Shown here piece by piece: positions 24,697 to 36,160 of a stretch of 64,000 bases of DNA. Position 1 is the first letter of the stretch, and each line of letters starts with the position of its first letter. Source of the stretch: Rhizophagus clarus (lineage: Eukaryota > Glomeromycota > Glomeromycetes > Glomerales > Glomeraceae); NCBI GenBank assembly GCA_015698045.1, contig BLAL01000087.1, positions 558,001 through 622,000 on the forward strand, given 5' to 3'. The notes beneath the pieces were generated by a model that worked only from the letters and a program-made list of their open reading frames with translations, was not told the DNA's origin and did not search any database. The translations under genes were made by a program, and so were the position numbers.

Positions 24697-26167
24697 TTAT
24701 TTTTTGATTACTTGAAAAACTTCATAGTCATCGTCATAAAACCATTTGGGTAAACCAATATTATCATAAGCCTTTGTTCGATCACAGTACCAGGTACCCT
24801 TATAAACATTCAAATTCCAACCAAATGTTGGACCTTTATCCGAAAAACAACCAATAGATTTGGCATCACCATGACCATAACATATTTTTGCACTCTGAAG
24901 ATTATTTCTATCCGTGGATAAGAATATAAAGCTGTCATTAGTAGGCCTCCAATACGAAGTAGTATCCCAAGAAAATGGATTATATCCACCAGCTATTTGA
25001 TTTGAATTTTTCATTTTTATTACAACTAAAGTGGCCCCCTTACTGTCACATTTAGCATGGAATGCTTCAGTTGTATTACCATCTCTGCTGGCTCTATATA
25101 AGAGATTAAACTTATAAGGAATGTAACCATAGTATTTATCATCCTTCCTATAAATCCAATTTGTAAAAACTACCATGTGATTTTGACTAATTATAACGGA
25201 GTCAATATTACAACTGGATTGTCTAGGAGATCGTGTATCATTATTTAATTTCTGATCTTGAGTCATGTGAAATTGAACCATGTTATTAACTAAATTACTT
25301 GGTATTATTTCTTTAAACGGAAATACTTTAGCAGCAAAATCTTTTGGTGAAATATGACAGAATCTTATTAACGGAATAAATCTATGAATAGTTCTCCCCA
25401 TAATTGTGGTCTCGTTATTACCCCATTGCGAAGGAACTTTTGAAACATTAGAGTTATGCTGAGCCAAACACCATCTAATCAAATTATCCCAGATTACAAT
25501 TTCATCTAGTGGTAAATCGTCCCTTTGAAAAAGTAACTCCAATAAAGGTGCCTCTAAACTGATAAATTTATTTGAATTAAGTAATCTTTCAGGAACATCA
25601 CAAATTTTTTTGATGCAGATATTACGTAAATTTGTAAAAGAATTATTTTGATAAATCATTTCAAGAATTTCAGTAGAATTTTGTTGTAAGTATCCATCCT
25701 TGTTTTTAATCAAATATTCTTGAATGTAGTTGGTTAAAATTTTAATATTAATTTCATCTACTGCAATCAAAAGCTTTAGAATATCAGGTTCACCTAGTTG
25801 ATCCAAATCAATCTTCCCGCAATAGATAAATCTGAAATTTTAGCAAATAAAAAATAAATTACATTAACATTTCTTAAATGTATGATTATTCATATACAAA
25901 ACTACCTTTAACTTACCTTAAAATCATATAAAAAAAATGATAAGAGATATTTGGTATATTAAAAATAAATTTTCCATCTTTCTTATCAAGCGATTTCATA
26001 GAGAATGCTGTACGAAAATGTTGTGACCTTGTGCGTAATACAAACGAATGTGCATAAATTTTTCTATTATCATTGCCGGCATAGATAAAAACATCATATT
26101 CTTCTTCATTAGAGTTGAGTATTCTCTCGTAATCATTAGCAACGTCTTGAGGACATTCAAAGGGCAT
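24697..26167 (-). CDS. BTB/POZ-BACK-TLDc domain protein, gene 3
   Basis: Exon 1 is 26167-25917 and exon 2 is 25831-24697, with a GTAAGT-to-CAG intron of 85 bp at the family's Arg codon; 461 residues. The BTB begins MPFECPQDVANDYERIL and contains DVFIYAGNDNRKIYAHS and RFIYCGKIDL. BACK has LELLFQRDDLPLDEIVIWD. TLDc has LLYRASRDGNTTEAFHAKC and GGYNPFSWDTT and ends YEVFQVIKK. It is more diverged from genes 1 and 2 than those are from each other. All domains are intact. Function is inferred only from family: probable Cullin-3 adaptor with a TLDc output domain. Confidence 0.9.
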
Positions 26168-26985
26168 ATTTTTTAGCTAGGTTTAAAAGTTAAATTAGTG
26201 ATAACAGATAACCGTTGTTTGCACGAATTATATAGCTATATTGATGTTACACAAATTAATATGCAGGAGTATTGCTCTATTGTACCACGTATAATTACGG
26301 AGTTCGGTAAAACGATAATCCCTTGAATGTTAATCAAAGAAAAGATTTTAATAGGTAGATTTTTAATAATAATGATTTAATTTATTAACAATTTTATAAG
26401 GTTCAGTTTCAAAATCCATTAAAAGAAAAATATTGAATTATAGTAGATTTAGTAATCGAACCTTTTCTCTCGTAGTTGGAATTATATTGATTTTTATTAC
26501 CGTAATAACATTATTAAATAATCTTGTAAGATAAAAAAAAGATATTAAGTTTAAAAAAAAAAAAAAAAATATCTGATATTTTTCAAATAATTTTAAAAAT
26601 GTGAAAAAGTTGATTTTATGATTTATACTACAAATTTTAATGGCGTCATAAAATTTTATAATTAATTTTTATGTACAGTACATTATATGCGCAATTAACG
26701 CAAATTTTTTAATATTTTTTCTCACAATATGACAATATGTAATTGATTTTAATAAAATTTGAAATTTACATATATTTATTTTTCAGTTCTGTCATATAAA
26801 TTAGGAGGTTTAAGGTTAATTTGATAGAGGCCAATCTATTTATACTATACAACCGAATTCCGACCTTTCAGACCTAATTTTTTTTTGGTTTTAGATCGAA
26901 CACGAATAAAAGAAAAAAAAAAGAAATTAAGGAGCATACTTAACCTTTTTTGCGTGTTTTCTTTACGTGTTTTTTTTAATATGCT
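26168..26985. other. Spacer upstream of BTB gene 3
   Basis: AT-rich. A weak match to the BTB upstream motif lies at about 26285-26305 (CACGTATAATTACGGAG). No gene. Confidence 0.4.
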
Positions 26986-26989
26986 TTCT

Positions 26990-28019
26990 CAACAAACTTA
27001 AAGTTCTAAAATAACTAAACAAAATCCAAGACCAAATAAAATGAGACTCTTAAAACCAAAACCTTTAGCCTCAAAAGTCAAAACCTTTAGCACCTTTAGT
27101 TCTGAATCCTATACCTACTCCTTCACAAAACCAAATGTCTTTAAGCTTTGATATGAGTTGTAGAACGGATACTCTAACACCAAACTTTCAATATCTAGAA
27201 AATGAAAATAATGAAATTAACATAGAATTTGAATAGTCTTTACAAGAAAACAATGACACTGATAATTCATTTTGTGAAAAACTATACCCGTTGATATTTT
27301 GAACATGGAAACTCAAAATCTTAATGAAAAATATTCGAAAGTTAGTATAAAATCCTCTTATTAATGTTATTATAGCATTTATAAGACTAGTAATGCTTAA
27401 TCAATTGTTTTTATGATATTAAAGAAAATGAAAAAATGCACGATGGAAAAAGAGAAAAAACGTTGAATCGCAAGTTGTAGAAAGATGGAGCGATAAAGAA
27501 ACTAATATTTTTACTGTCATATTTAGAAGATAATTATGAAAAACTTCAGCAAGGTTAAAAAGCTACTATGTACAATTTAGTTTCTACTGAAGTTATTAAA
27601 ACGAAATCAAGCGAATGTATTAAAGGTAGAATTAATCGTTTATTGGAAATATATGAAAAGATGAAGTAGCAAAATGATAAAACAGGATTTAAAAGATTTG
27701 ATTAGAAATGGTATGATAAAATGGATAAAATGTATGGGTGTCGTGAAAACATTAATCCTTCTTTTATTTCAAATGATTCCGCAGGATATATTAGTGATGA
27801 TGATAAATAGAAAAGGAAGTCAAAGTTGAAAGAGTTATAAAAAAAGAAAAAAAATTCTATTGAGTCTTTGGTTGATGTTATGAATAACATTAGTCAAGCA
27901 TAACTCAAAATATCTGAACAAAAACTTCAATTAGATCACGAAAAAAATGAAATGGAACGTGAAAAAATGAATAGGAATTTCAATTACAAGTAGAAAAATT
28001 TGAAGTTGAAAAAAATTAA
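26990..28019 (+). pseudogene. Myb/SANT-like DNA-binding ORF of a decayed Harbinger transposon
   Basis: From about 27470 the reading contains RWSDKE, then LSYLEDNYEKLQQG, TMYNLVSTEVIKTKSSE, IKGRINRLLEIYEKMK, KWYDKMDKMYGCRENINPSF and SIESLVDVMNNISQA. This is the trihelix/Myb-SANT protein with a C-terminal coiled coil that accompanies PIF/Harbinger nucleases. One frame holds most of the protein but has many in-frame TAA/TAG codons, several at places where Gln or Trp would be expected. An N-terminal Lys/Pro/Ser-rich part probably begins near 26990. It is convergent with the nuclease remnant at 28126-29354. Confidence 0.65.
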
Positions 28020-28125
28020 TATTGTAACAAACCATTTAATCATGTAATAAAGATATAATTTGAAGTTTAATAAAATAAAAATCATAATTTTTTCAATTTT
28101 AATTTTACTATTTTTTAGTCATAAA

Positions 28126-29354
28126 CTATAAGGTTGTGAATAATTTACTCATTATCTTTGCTTCTCCCGCTCTTTTTAAACTTTCTTCATTATCATTATT
28201 GTAATTATCAGATTCGTCATCATCTTCACTATTATCATTATTTTCACGATTCATCCACATATCATCATGTAATTCTAAAAGATTATGTAAAATAATAGAG
28301 TAATCTATCATATTTACGACAGATGAAAATTTTTTCACTTATTTCTTTAATTCCACCAACCTATTTTTTATCCTACTAAATGAATGTTCAACAACAATTC
28401 TGTGTGATGAAAAAATACGATTAAATTCTGTTTGATTTTAATTTGGTTTACTAAAAGGTTTAATAAGGAACGGTGATAAAGGATAAGCGCTATCTCCAAT
28501 TAAGAATTCATTACCTTTAATTAATGATGATCTATTAAGATAAAAGTGAGAATTGCGATAAACTTTAGCATCATGAACATTACCCGACATCCAACTATTC
28601 CTTGGCAGTGTTGAGCGTATCTTTTTTTCCTTGTAATGTAAAGGTATTTTTCTTTTTCTGGAGCATTTTGCAAAATAAAATGTGTTTCATCTACTATGAC
28701 TCCAATTATATCTTCAATGTCTCCATACTCTATTATAAACTAATACTAAAGCAGTAATCTTTGAAAAAACTATACAGTACTTAGTGAAAATATGATCAGG
28801 AGTTTTTCCTGCTACAAAACATCAATACTTTTAAATTTATCATGAACAAATTCTCTATCTTATTCATTAGTTGGCCATTTAATATAATTGGAATTATATA
28901 AAATAATAGCTTTCATTATTCTTTTGCAATATAATAAAACAGTACTTCAACTATTCCATAACGTGAACATAGAAAAAACATCTTTTTTTTATCCCAATCT
29001 CCTTAAAAAAACAGCTAATTGAAGCTCTACAGGTGTTAATTTTTTACATTATTTGTTTGAAAATTAACCAATTTTTCGAAATTTTCATGGAATCATCCTA
29101 ATGATTTTTTTAAATCATAAAAAGGTAAAATATTATGATGCCAGAATTGAGATTTGGCTATATTATATACAGTATATACGAGGTTCTAAATAACGAACTT
29201 CATTCAAAGCTAGCAATCCAAGCATGAAAATTTCAGAAGATTCTTCCTGTTTATCATTTGAAACTATAAAATCTTCTTCATCCAACTCTGTTAGTATGTT
29301 TTCAATAAGTTTTTCTTCTATTATTTGTTCTAAGTCATTACGTTTACAGGACAT
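28126..29354 (-). pseudogene. HARBI1-type nuclease ORF of a decayed PIF/Harbinger transposon
   Basis: Reading leftward from MSCKRNDLEQIIEEKLIE at 29354, fragments follow the Harbinger nuclease: GLLALNEVRYLEPRIY, then KSQFWHHNILPFYDLKK, a stretch VIVDETHFILQNAPEKEKYL (first catalytic Asp region), then a run ending SHRIVVEHS-like text near 28390 and an acidic C-terminal tail to 28126. Many stops and frameshifts interrupt it. With the SANT ORF on the opposite strand it forms the usual two-gene Harbinger cargo. Terminal inverted repeats could not be found. Confidence 0.65.
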
Positions 29355-29427
29355 TTTTAAAAAAAATAAGTTTATAATTATTTAACGAAAAATTTTTTTT
29401 AATAGTTCGACCGAAATTTCAACCCAA

Positions 29428-30077
29428 CCCTATAAAAAATAAATGTCCGGAAAATGTTATCAAAAATGTCCGGAAAATGTCTGGAATAAATCTGATGTGT
29501 CCGGAAAATGTCCACTTTTTTGTACATGTCTGACACACTTCTGATACTTAAAATTTTGACATGTCCTAACTTTGTCCAGAATTCATCCAGTATTTGTTCG
29601 GTATAAAATTTTGGACAAATTCCAGACAGTTAAACATGGACAAATTCTGGACATAGCAAAAAAACCAGATAGACAAATTCCGGACATGAAAAAGTTCAGG
29701 ACAAATTCTGGATACTATTTCCAAAAAAGGATAAATTAATTTTGTAAAAAAATGCAAAAAGCACAAAACTGACATTCAAAATCTTTTCTGTCGTACTAAT
29801 TAAAATTGCAGAGCAGGCAAAAATACTATATATCTATGATATAAAAATTCTGGGTTAAGGAATAATGATGATCATCTATCCATTGATCATCTTTTGTGGC
29901 AAAATTTTACAAAAATACATTTCTGGACAATTTCAGGACAAATTCCTAATATCCCGGAAATGCAGTGTCTTCGTAACAGTTTCCGGACACACAGTGTCCA
30001 GAATTTCCGGACAATTATTTAGACAATTTTTTCTGGACATTTTCTGGACATTATCCGGACACATATTTTTTATAGGG
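29428..30077. mobile_element. 650-bp element, CCCTATAAAAAA inverted ends, TGTCCGGA repeats, 3-bp TSD
   Basis: The left end CCCTATAAAAAATAAATGTC is mirrored by the right end (GACACATATTTTTTATAGGG). CAA flanks both sides (29425-29427 and 30078-30080). The arms are filled with many variants of TGTCCGGAAAATGT and its complement (GGACAAATTCTGGAC), and the centre is unique. Three-base duplications and subterminal short repeats fit CACTA/CMC-type elements. The same terminal motif recurs at 49823-54717. Open frames within it (29566-29775, 29865-30119) are products of the repeats. Confidence 0.7.
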
Positions 30078-30080
30078 CAA

Positions 30081-31438
30081 GCCATCCCGAAAAAAAATGA
30101 TTTATTGGCTAAATCATAAACCGACCAAAAAATGCAACCGAACTTGTTTGTGACATTTTCTCAAAAGCATTTTCTATTATGTTTCATAAATAAAAGCAAC
30201 ACTAAATTTTTGTTTATTTGAATATTATTAAGTAATTTATAATGTAAAATCATAAATATTTGGAGAACTTTGGTCAAAGAAAATCAACTTCTATTATTAA
30301 GTGCATTATTAAGTGAGTTGTTCAGCAGGATCGAATCTGCTAAGATCTCTTTTGATAGTTGCAAAATAATATTGATAGAGAAATTTATGTTTCTCATAAC
30401 ATTACTAATTTGAAATTTTCTTTTTTTCTGTTTTATGCCTCTAGAGTCTAGAGCACTTTAGTTGACTTTCTTTATCAATTGAAAGTTGTTGAGTGGGCTC
30501 AAAACTGCTAGATTATCATTTATTATGAATTCATATTAATACTTGTGATGTTTATATTTCCATAAAAATGCTCTGCTATATATTGTGATATTTTTTAAAG
30601 TTCAGAGTATACAGAGTTTTTTAAATTATGGATATGATTCTATATGATTTCCTTTAATTTTTGCAAAAAAAAAGAAATTTATCCCTAAGATCTAAACTGT
30701 ATTTATACTGACAAATTTGCCAGTAATTTAACAATTAATTTTAATCTATAATAAAATAAAACATAAAGTTTATTATAAATAATAAATTATTAATAAAGCA
30801 AATTTTATGATACCTTTAAAAAAGATCGACATTAATGACGCCTTTTGTCAAAACCTATTGAAATACAGGTTCTTCGATTGTATGGATTGTATGATATAAA
30901 TGACTACTCACTCATTAACACGGAAACTTTAAAATATTTATTTCAAATTAACTTTCTGTCATCGTCAAGAAAAACAGGGATGGCTTAATAATTACTCGAT
31001 AATATTCAGTTAATAACGCTTATTTCTATTTTACAAAATTATCCAAGATAAATTTAAAATGATAACCAGGGTTAACTATCTTTGCATACCTACATTTTTG
31101 TATTTAACCTTTGAAACTTGTAATAATAAAGGATTTTCTTGCTAAAAGACGAAAAACGTACCTGGAAAAAGAATTACAAAAGGATGTATAATAGAATGCA
31201 AGTAAAACATACTTATTTCAATATAAAATCTGAAAATTTAAAACAAATTCACGTATAATTTAGGAATTTCAGAAATTGGATTACTTAATTATAATATTGA
31301 TCTTCAATGTTTTTGATCTTCGATGTTTTAGATCATTAAACTTTTGAGACTCAAATTTACATAATCTAATATTTATAAGGATAGTTTGCAATAAAGAACG
31401 AATAATGTTGCAAAAGATGGATGATTATTCGCAATAAG

Positions 31439-31440
<2 letters not shown>
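30081..31440. other. Spacer between the mobile element and BTB gene 4
   Basis: AT-rich. 30990-31130 is similar to 33870-33990 plus 34380-34400 downstream of gene 5, so it belongs to the duplicated unit carrying the BTB genes. No gene. Confidence 0.5.

Positions 31441-31480
<40 letters not shown>
31441..31480. repeat. Homopolymer T40
   Basis: Forty consecutive T at 31441-31480, in the 3' flank of the reverse BTB gene 4. It may be genuine, a poly(A) remnant of a retroposed copy, or an assembly artefact. Confidence 0.9.
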
Positions 31481-31481
<1 letters not shown>

Positions 31482-31684
31482 GTAGACGATATAAAATCAT
31501 AAAAGGATATCCTTATTCTTATCCTTATCTTTTTGACTAATTATTTGTAATTATTCATTACGAATTATTTAATATATATATCTTTCTTTTATTATCAATC
31601 TAATGCTTATAAGTACGATATATCCTTTTTTCAATAAATAGTAATATAAAAATTCTTAGCACTGAATATCAAATGCTAACTTAG

Positions 31685-33144
31685 TTATTTTTTGATGACT
31701 TCAAATACTTCATAGTCATCTGCAGTAAACTTTGCTGGTATATCCAACTTGGGGTAAGATACTGATTTATCGCTGTACCAAATACCCTTAAAAATATTTA
31801 AGTCCCTGCCTCTACCGAAAGTTGGACCTTTGTCACCATTAAAACATATAGAACATGCATCACCGTAACTATAACCGACTTTTGCACTACCAAGGTTATT
31901 TCTATCAGTAAATGAGAAAATAAAACTATCATAGGTAGACATACAATTAGAAGTATTCCAAAAAAGTGGATTATATCCTCCAACTATTTTTCCGAATCTG
32001 AAACTTTTACAATGATAATAGTAGCTTCTTTATCATCACATTTAGCATGAAATGCTTTAGATGTATTCCCATCCCTGCTGGCTCTATATAAAAGATTAAA
32101 TTTATACGGAATGTACTCGGAGTTTTTCACTTTTCTATAAATCCAGTTTGCGAAAATTTTAATGTGATCGTGTTTTATTATAACAGAATCAATATAACAT
32201 TTTGATTGTCTAGGAGGTCGTTTGTCCTCATTTAATTGCCTACTCCTCGGGGCCATGTGAAACATAAATAGGTTATTAATCAAATCTTCCGGTATTATTT
32301 TTTTAAATGGATATACTTTAGTAACAAAATTTTCTGAAGAGATGTAACGAAATCTTATTAATGGAATGAAACTACGAATAGTTCTCTCAATAATTGCAAT
32401 TTCTTCATTATTCCATTGCGTAGGATCTTGTGAAATATTAGTGTGTCGAGCTAAACACCATTTGATCAAATTATCCCATATAACAATTTCATCTAATGAC
32501 AGATCATCCCGCTTCAAATATGATTCTAATAATGGGCCCCTTAAACCGATAAATTTGTCAGAATCAAATAGCATTTTTGGTTCTTCACATATTTTCTTAA
32601 ATGAAAGATTCAATAAATTTGCGAAAGTCCTATGTTGATGAGCTATTTCAAGGATTCCAATAGGATTTTGTTGTAAAAATTCATCATGATGTTTGATCAA
32701 GTATTCTTGAATGCAATGACCTAATGCTTCAATGTTAAATTCATTCACTAATATGGAAAGTTTCAAAATATCGGATCCTTGTAATTCCTCGAAATTAATC
32801 TTTCCACAGTAAATAAATCTGAGCGTTTAAAACAAAACTTAGCCTTTGATATTAATTAATTCATTATTATTCCTGCAAATTTTTTATTACCTTAAAATCA
32901 CTTTAAATAATTTGGGCGAAATATTAGGTTTCCTAAAAATGAATTTTCTATCTCTTATTTCATACCGTTTCTCAGAGAATGCCAAATGAAAATATCGAGA
33001 CCTAACACGTAAAATGTTCGAATGTGCATGTATTTCTCGCACATTTTCATTTTCACCAACATAAATAATAACGTCATATCCTTCGTCGAATTTAAGTAAT
33101 TTTTCCAGATCATTAGCGACATCTTGAGGACATTCATAGGCCAT
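31685..33144 (-). pseudogene. BTB/POZ-BACK-TLDc gene 4 with a single frameshift
   Basis: Exon 1 33144-32891 (MAYECPQDVANDLEKLLKF) and exon 2 32818-31685 join at the family's Arg codon across a 72-bp intron. BTB and BACK are intact (LESYLKRDDLSLDEIVIWD). In the TLDc domain the frame ends just after IIVKVSDSEK because one base is missing in an A run near 31985, where paralogues read EQIVGGYNP. The next frame continues with the expected tail (STYDSFIFSF to YEVFEVIKK) to 31685. So either the last third of TLDc is lost, or the base was dropped in sequencing or assembly. Everything else is well preserved. Confidence 0.85.
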
Positions 33145-33286
33145 TTTTTAACGAAGTTTGAATTAAATTCAAATTTATTTAATGTTATAACTATCATTAC
33201 GTTGATTTATGCAGGAGTATCGCACAATTTTATAGAACAATCTGAATGTAACAGTAACACGAAATTTTTAGATATTGTATGAATTA

Positions 33287-33322
33287 CAATCACATGTAAT
33301 TGCGGAATAAAATGTTGATCCT
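33287..33322 (-). promoter_or_regulatory. Conserved upstream motif of BTB gene 4
   Basis: ATCACATGTAATTGCGGAAT followed by AAATGTTGATCC. The same string with small changes occurs at 36131-36160 (gene 5) and 43601-43632 (pseudogene). Read on the reverse strand it begins GGATCAACATTT and ends ACATGTGAT, which echoes TCATGTGATT upstream of genes 1 and 2. Confidence 0.5.
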
Positions 33323-33988
33323 TTAATGAATAAAATTACGAGTTCACTAAAATTAGATTTAGCGTTAATAGTGATTTATAGTGACGATTTTTAATTTTAA
33401 TCAACAGTTCTAAGATTTCAAAATCCATTAAAAAAATATATAATATATAGATTAAATTACAGCTAATTTAGTAATAGGACCTGTTCTCTCGTAGTTGATA
33501 TTCTGTGTATTATTGTAAAAAAAACAACGAAAATATCTGGTAAATTTTTCCAAAGAGCACGTTTTATTCTATAATTCTACAAATTATTTTTTGCAACAAG
33601 TAAAACTTCTGCTGGTTACATGTAAATACACAAGGTCCCCAAAGTATGATAATTTATATTACTACGAATTAAAACATATTGTGACAATTGAGTATTTTAA
33701 AAATTCTAAATTAGTTGTGGAATCGAATAGCTTATTTCGCAATAAAATTTAGTCACACACTATCACTCGAACAAACAGAAATCCCTTGGCGACTAAATTT
33801 GATCTTTGAATTATCTGAAAATAAATTTTAATTTATAACGTTATAGTAACTATTAATTCGATATTTATTTCATTAAATGATTACCAATAAATATTCTAAA
33901 TTAACTCTCGTGATATTTACTTGATATTTTTATCTTCCAAATTATCCAAACAAATTTAAAGTGGTAGTCGGGTTACTGTATTTGTGCC
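33323..33988. other. Spacer between BTB genes 4 and 5
   Basis: AT-rich. The last 120 bases resemble 30990-31090 beyond gene 4, marking a duplicated 3' flank. Confidence 0.45.
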
Positions 33989-34382
33989 AAAAGTTCGGTT
34001 TACAACCGGTCATTTTCACTGGTTCGGTTATCGGTTCCAAGACTGACCAGTTAACCATCAGTTTTGTATGTAAAAAAAACCAACAAAAAAAAACAAATAA
34101 AAAACTGACCGATTAGACAAATTTTTATTTTGCAACGATCACGTGATTTTTCGTGTCGTCAAAAAATCTCAAAATCGGCATTATTATTGTAAGAAAAATT
34201 ATGTAGATTCATAATGCGATTAAATAAAGTCACAATTTAACACTTTCTAATAATATTTATTCAGTTTTGCGGTTCAGTTTATCGGTAGGTTTTACGGTTG
34301 GTTCGGTTTTGACTAGTAAAAACTAAAAACCGATCGCGGTTTTAAAACCAAAATCGAACCGAACTGACCGTTGACATCCCTA
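33989..34382. mobile_element. MITE-like insertion with GGTTCGGTT-rich ends
   Basis: GTTCGGTTTACAACCGGTCA and GGTTCGGTTATCGG on the left are mirrored by AACCAAAATCGAACCGAAC followed by TGACCGTTGACATCCCT on the right. Comparing the flanks with the paralogous 3' flank at 31071-31120, which lacks this block, shows an insertion here. Ends of the form AGGGATGTCAACGGTCAG are typical of hAT-like MITEs. The precise ends and target duplication are uncertain. Confidence 0.5.
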
Positions 34383-34589
34383 CTTTTGATACGTGTTAAA
34401 AATTAGTTTAATCCCAGTCAATGATGTTTTTGCAAGCATTAGATTGACAATAAAGAAAAGAATCAACTTGCTATATATACAGTAGATAATAATCATTTTA
34501 AATTTATTGAATATTTATAAATATATCCTTATAAGTAATCCAATTCTTTTGTAAATTCTCCATACACTGGATATCAAATGCTATCTTAG

Positions 34590-36071
34590 TCATCTTTTGA
34601 TAACTTGAAATACTTCATAGTCATCTGCAGTAAAATTACGTGGCAAACCTAACCTAGGGTAAGATCTTACTTTTTCGCTGTACCAAATACCATTACGAAT
34701 ATATAAATCCTTACCTCCACCAAATACTGGACCCTTATCTGCATTACAACCTATAGAATAGGCGTCACCATTACTATAACTAACATTTGCACTGTTAAGG
34801 TTGTTTCTATCTGTAAATAAGTAAATAAAACTATCACCAGTAGACCTCCAATTCGAAGTAGTATCCCAAGAAACTGGATTATATCCTCCAGCTATTTGAT
34901 TTGAATTTTCCATTTTTATTACAACTAAAGTAGCTCCTTTATTATCACATTTAGCGTGGAATGCTCCAGATGTATTTCCATTTATGCTAGCTCTATATAA
35001 AAGTTTAAATCTATAAGGAATGAACGTGGAGATTTCCCCTTTTCTATCAATCCATTTTGCGAAAATTTTAATATGATCATGTTTTACTATAATCGAATCG
35101 CACTTTGATTGTCTAAAAGGTCGTTTGTCATCGTTTAATTGCTTATTTGGAGCCATGTAAAATATAAGTAGATTACTTATTAAATCATCTGGTATTATTT
35201 TTCTAAATGGATATACTTTAATAACAAAACTTTCTGAAGAGATATAATGGAATCTTATCAATGGAATGAAACCATGAATGGTTCTCTCAATAATTGTGAT
35301 TTCTTCATTATTCCATTGTGTAGGTTCTTGTGAAATATTCGAGTGTTGAGCTAAACACCATTTAATCAAATTATCCCATATATCAATTTCTTCCAATGAC
35401 AAATCATCTCGTTTTAAAAGTAATTCTAATAAAGGTGCTTTTAAGTTGACAAATTTATCAGATTTAAATAATATATCTGGTCTAGCACAAATTTCTTCAA
35501 GACAATAATTCCATAAATCCGTGAAAGATTCATGTTGATAAATTGTTTCAAGAATTTCTGTAGGATTTTGTTGTAAAAATTGACTATGATGTTTGATCAA
35601 GTATTCCTGAATTAAATGAGTCAAAGCTTGAATCTTAAATTCATTAACTAATATGGAAAGTTTTAAAACATCGGAACCTTGTAATTTCTCTAAATTAATC
35701 TTTCCGCAATAAATAAATCTGGGTGTTTTTTTTTTGAAAAAAAAAAAAAATCAATCTTAGCCTTTGATATTAATTTAATTATCATTCATGTAACTTTTAT
35801 AATATACTATTTATTACCTTAAAATCATCTTAAATAATTTAGGTGAAATATTAGGTTTCCTAAAAATAGCTTTTCCATCGTTTGCTTCATATTGATTCTC
35901 AGAGAATAACGAATGAAAATATTGAGACCTAACACGCAAAATGATTGAATGTGCACGTATTTCTTGCACATTTTCATTTTCACCAGCATAAATAATAACG
36001 TCGTATCCTTCGTCGAGTTCAAGTAATTTTTCTAAATCGTTAGCGACATCCTGAGGACGTTCAAAAGCCAT
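34590..36071 (-). CDS. BTB/POZ-BACK-TLDc domain protein, gene 5
   Basis: Exon 1 36071-35818 (MAFERPQDVANDLEKLLEL, DVIIYAGENENVQEIRAHS) and exon 2 35718-34590 join across a 99-bp intron at the conserved Arg codon; 460 residues. BACK has LELLLKRDDLSLEEIDIWD. TLDc has LLYRASINGNTSGAFHAKC, with Ile-Asn where paralogues have Arg-Asp, then GGYNPVSWDTT, ending YEVFQVIKR. Exon 2 is open through the junction even though its first ATG-like codon is far inside. Nearest paralogue is gene 4, same strand. Intact and probably functional. Role inferred from the family only. Confidence 0.9.
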
Positions 36072-36130
36072 TTTTTAACGAAATAAAGTTTGAATGAAAA
36101 ATTAAGTTATGTACGATCTCTTCATGTATG

Positions 36131-36160
36131 CAATCACATGTAATTACGGAATGTTGATTT
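36131..36160 (-). promoter_or_regulatory. Conserved upstream motif of BTB gene 5
   Basis: AATCACATGTAATTACGGAA followed by TGTTGAT, 60-90 bases before the start codon, matching the upstream motifs of gene 4 and the 43.6-kb pseudogene. Confidence 0.5.

Noticed and set aside
29566-30119. Two short open frames
   Set aside because: Products of the TGTCCGGA repeats of the mobile element.
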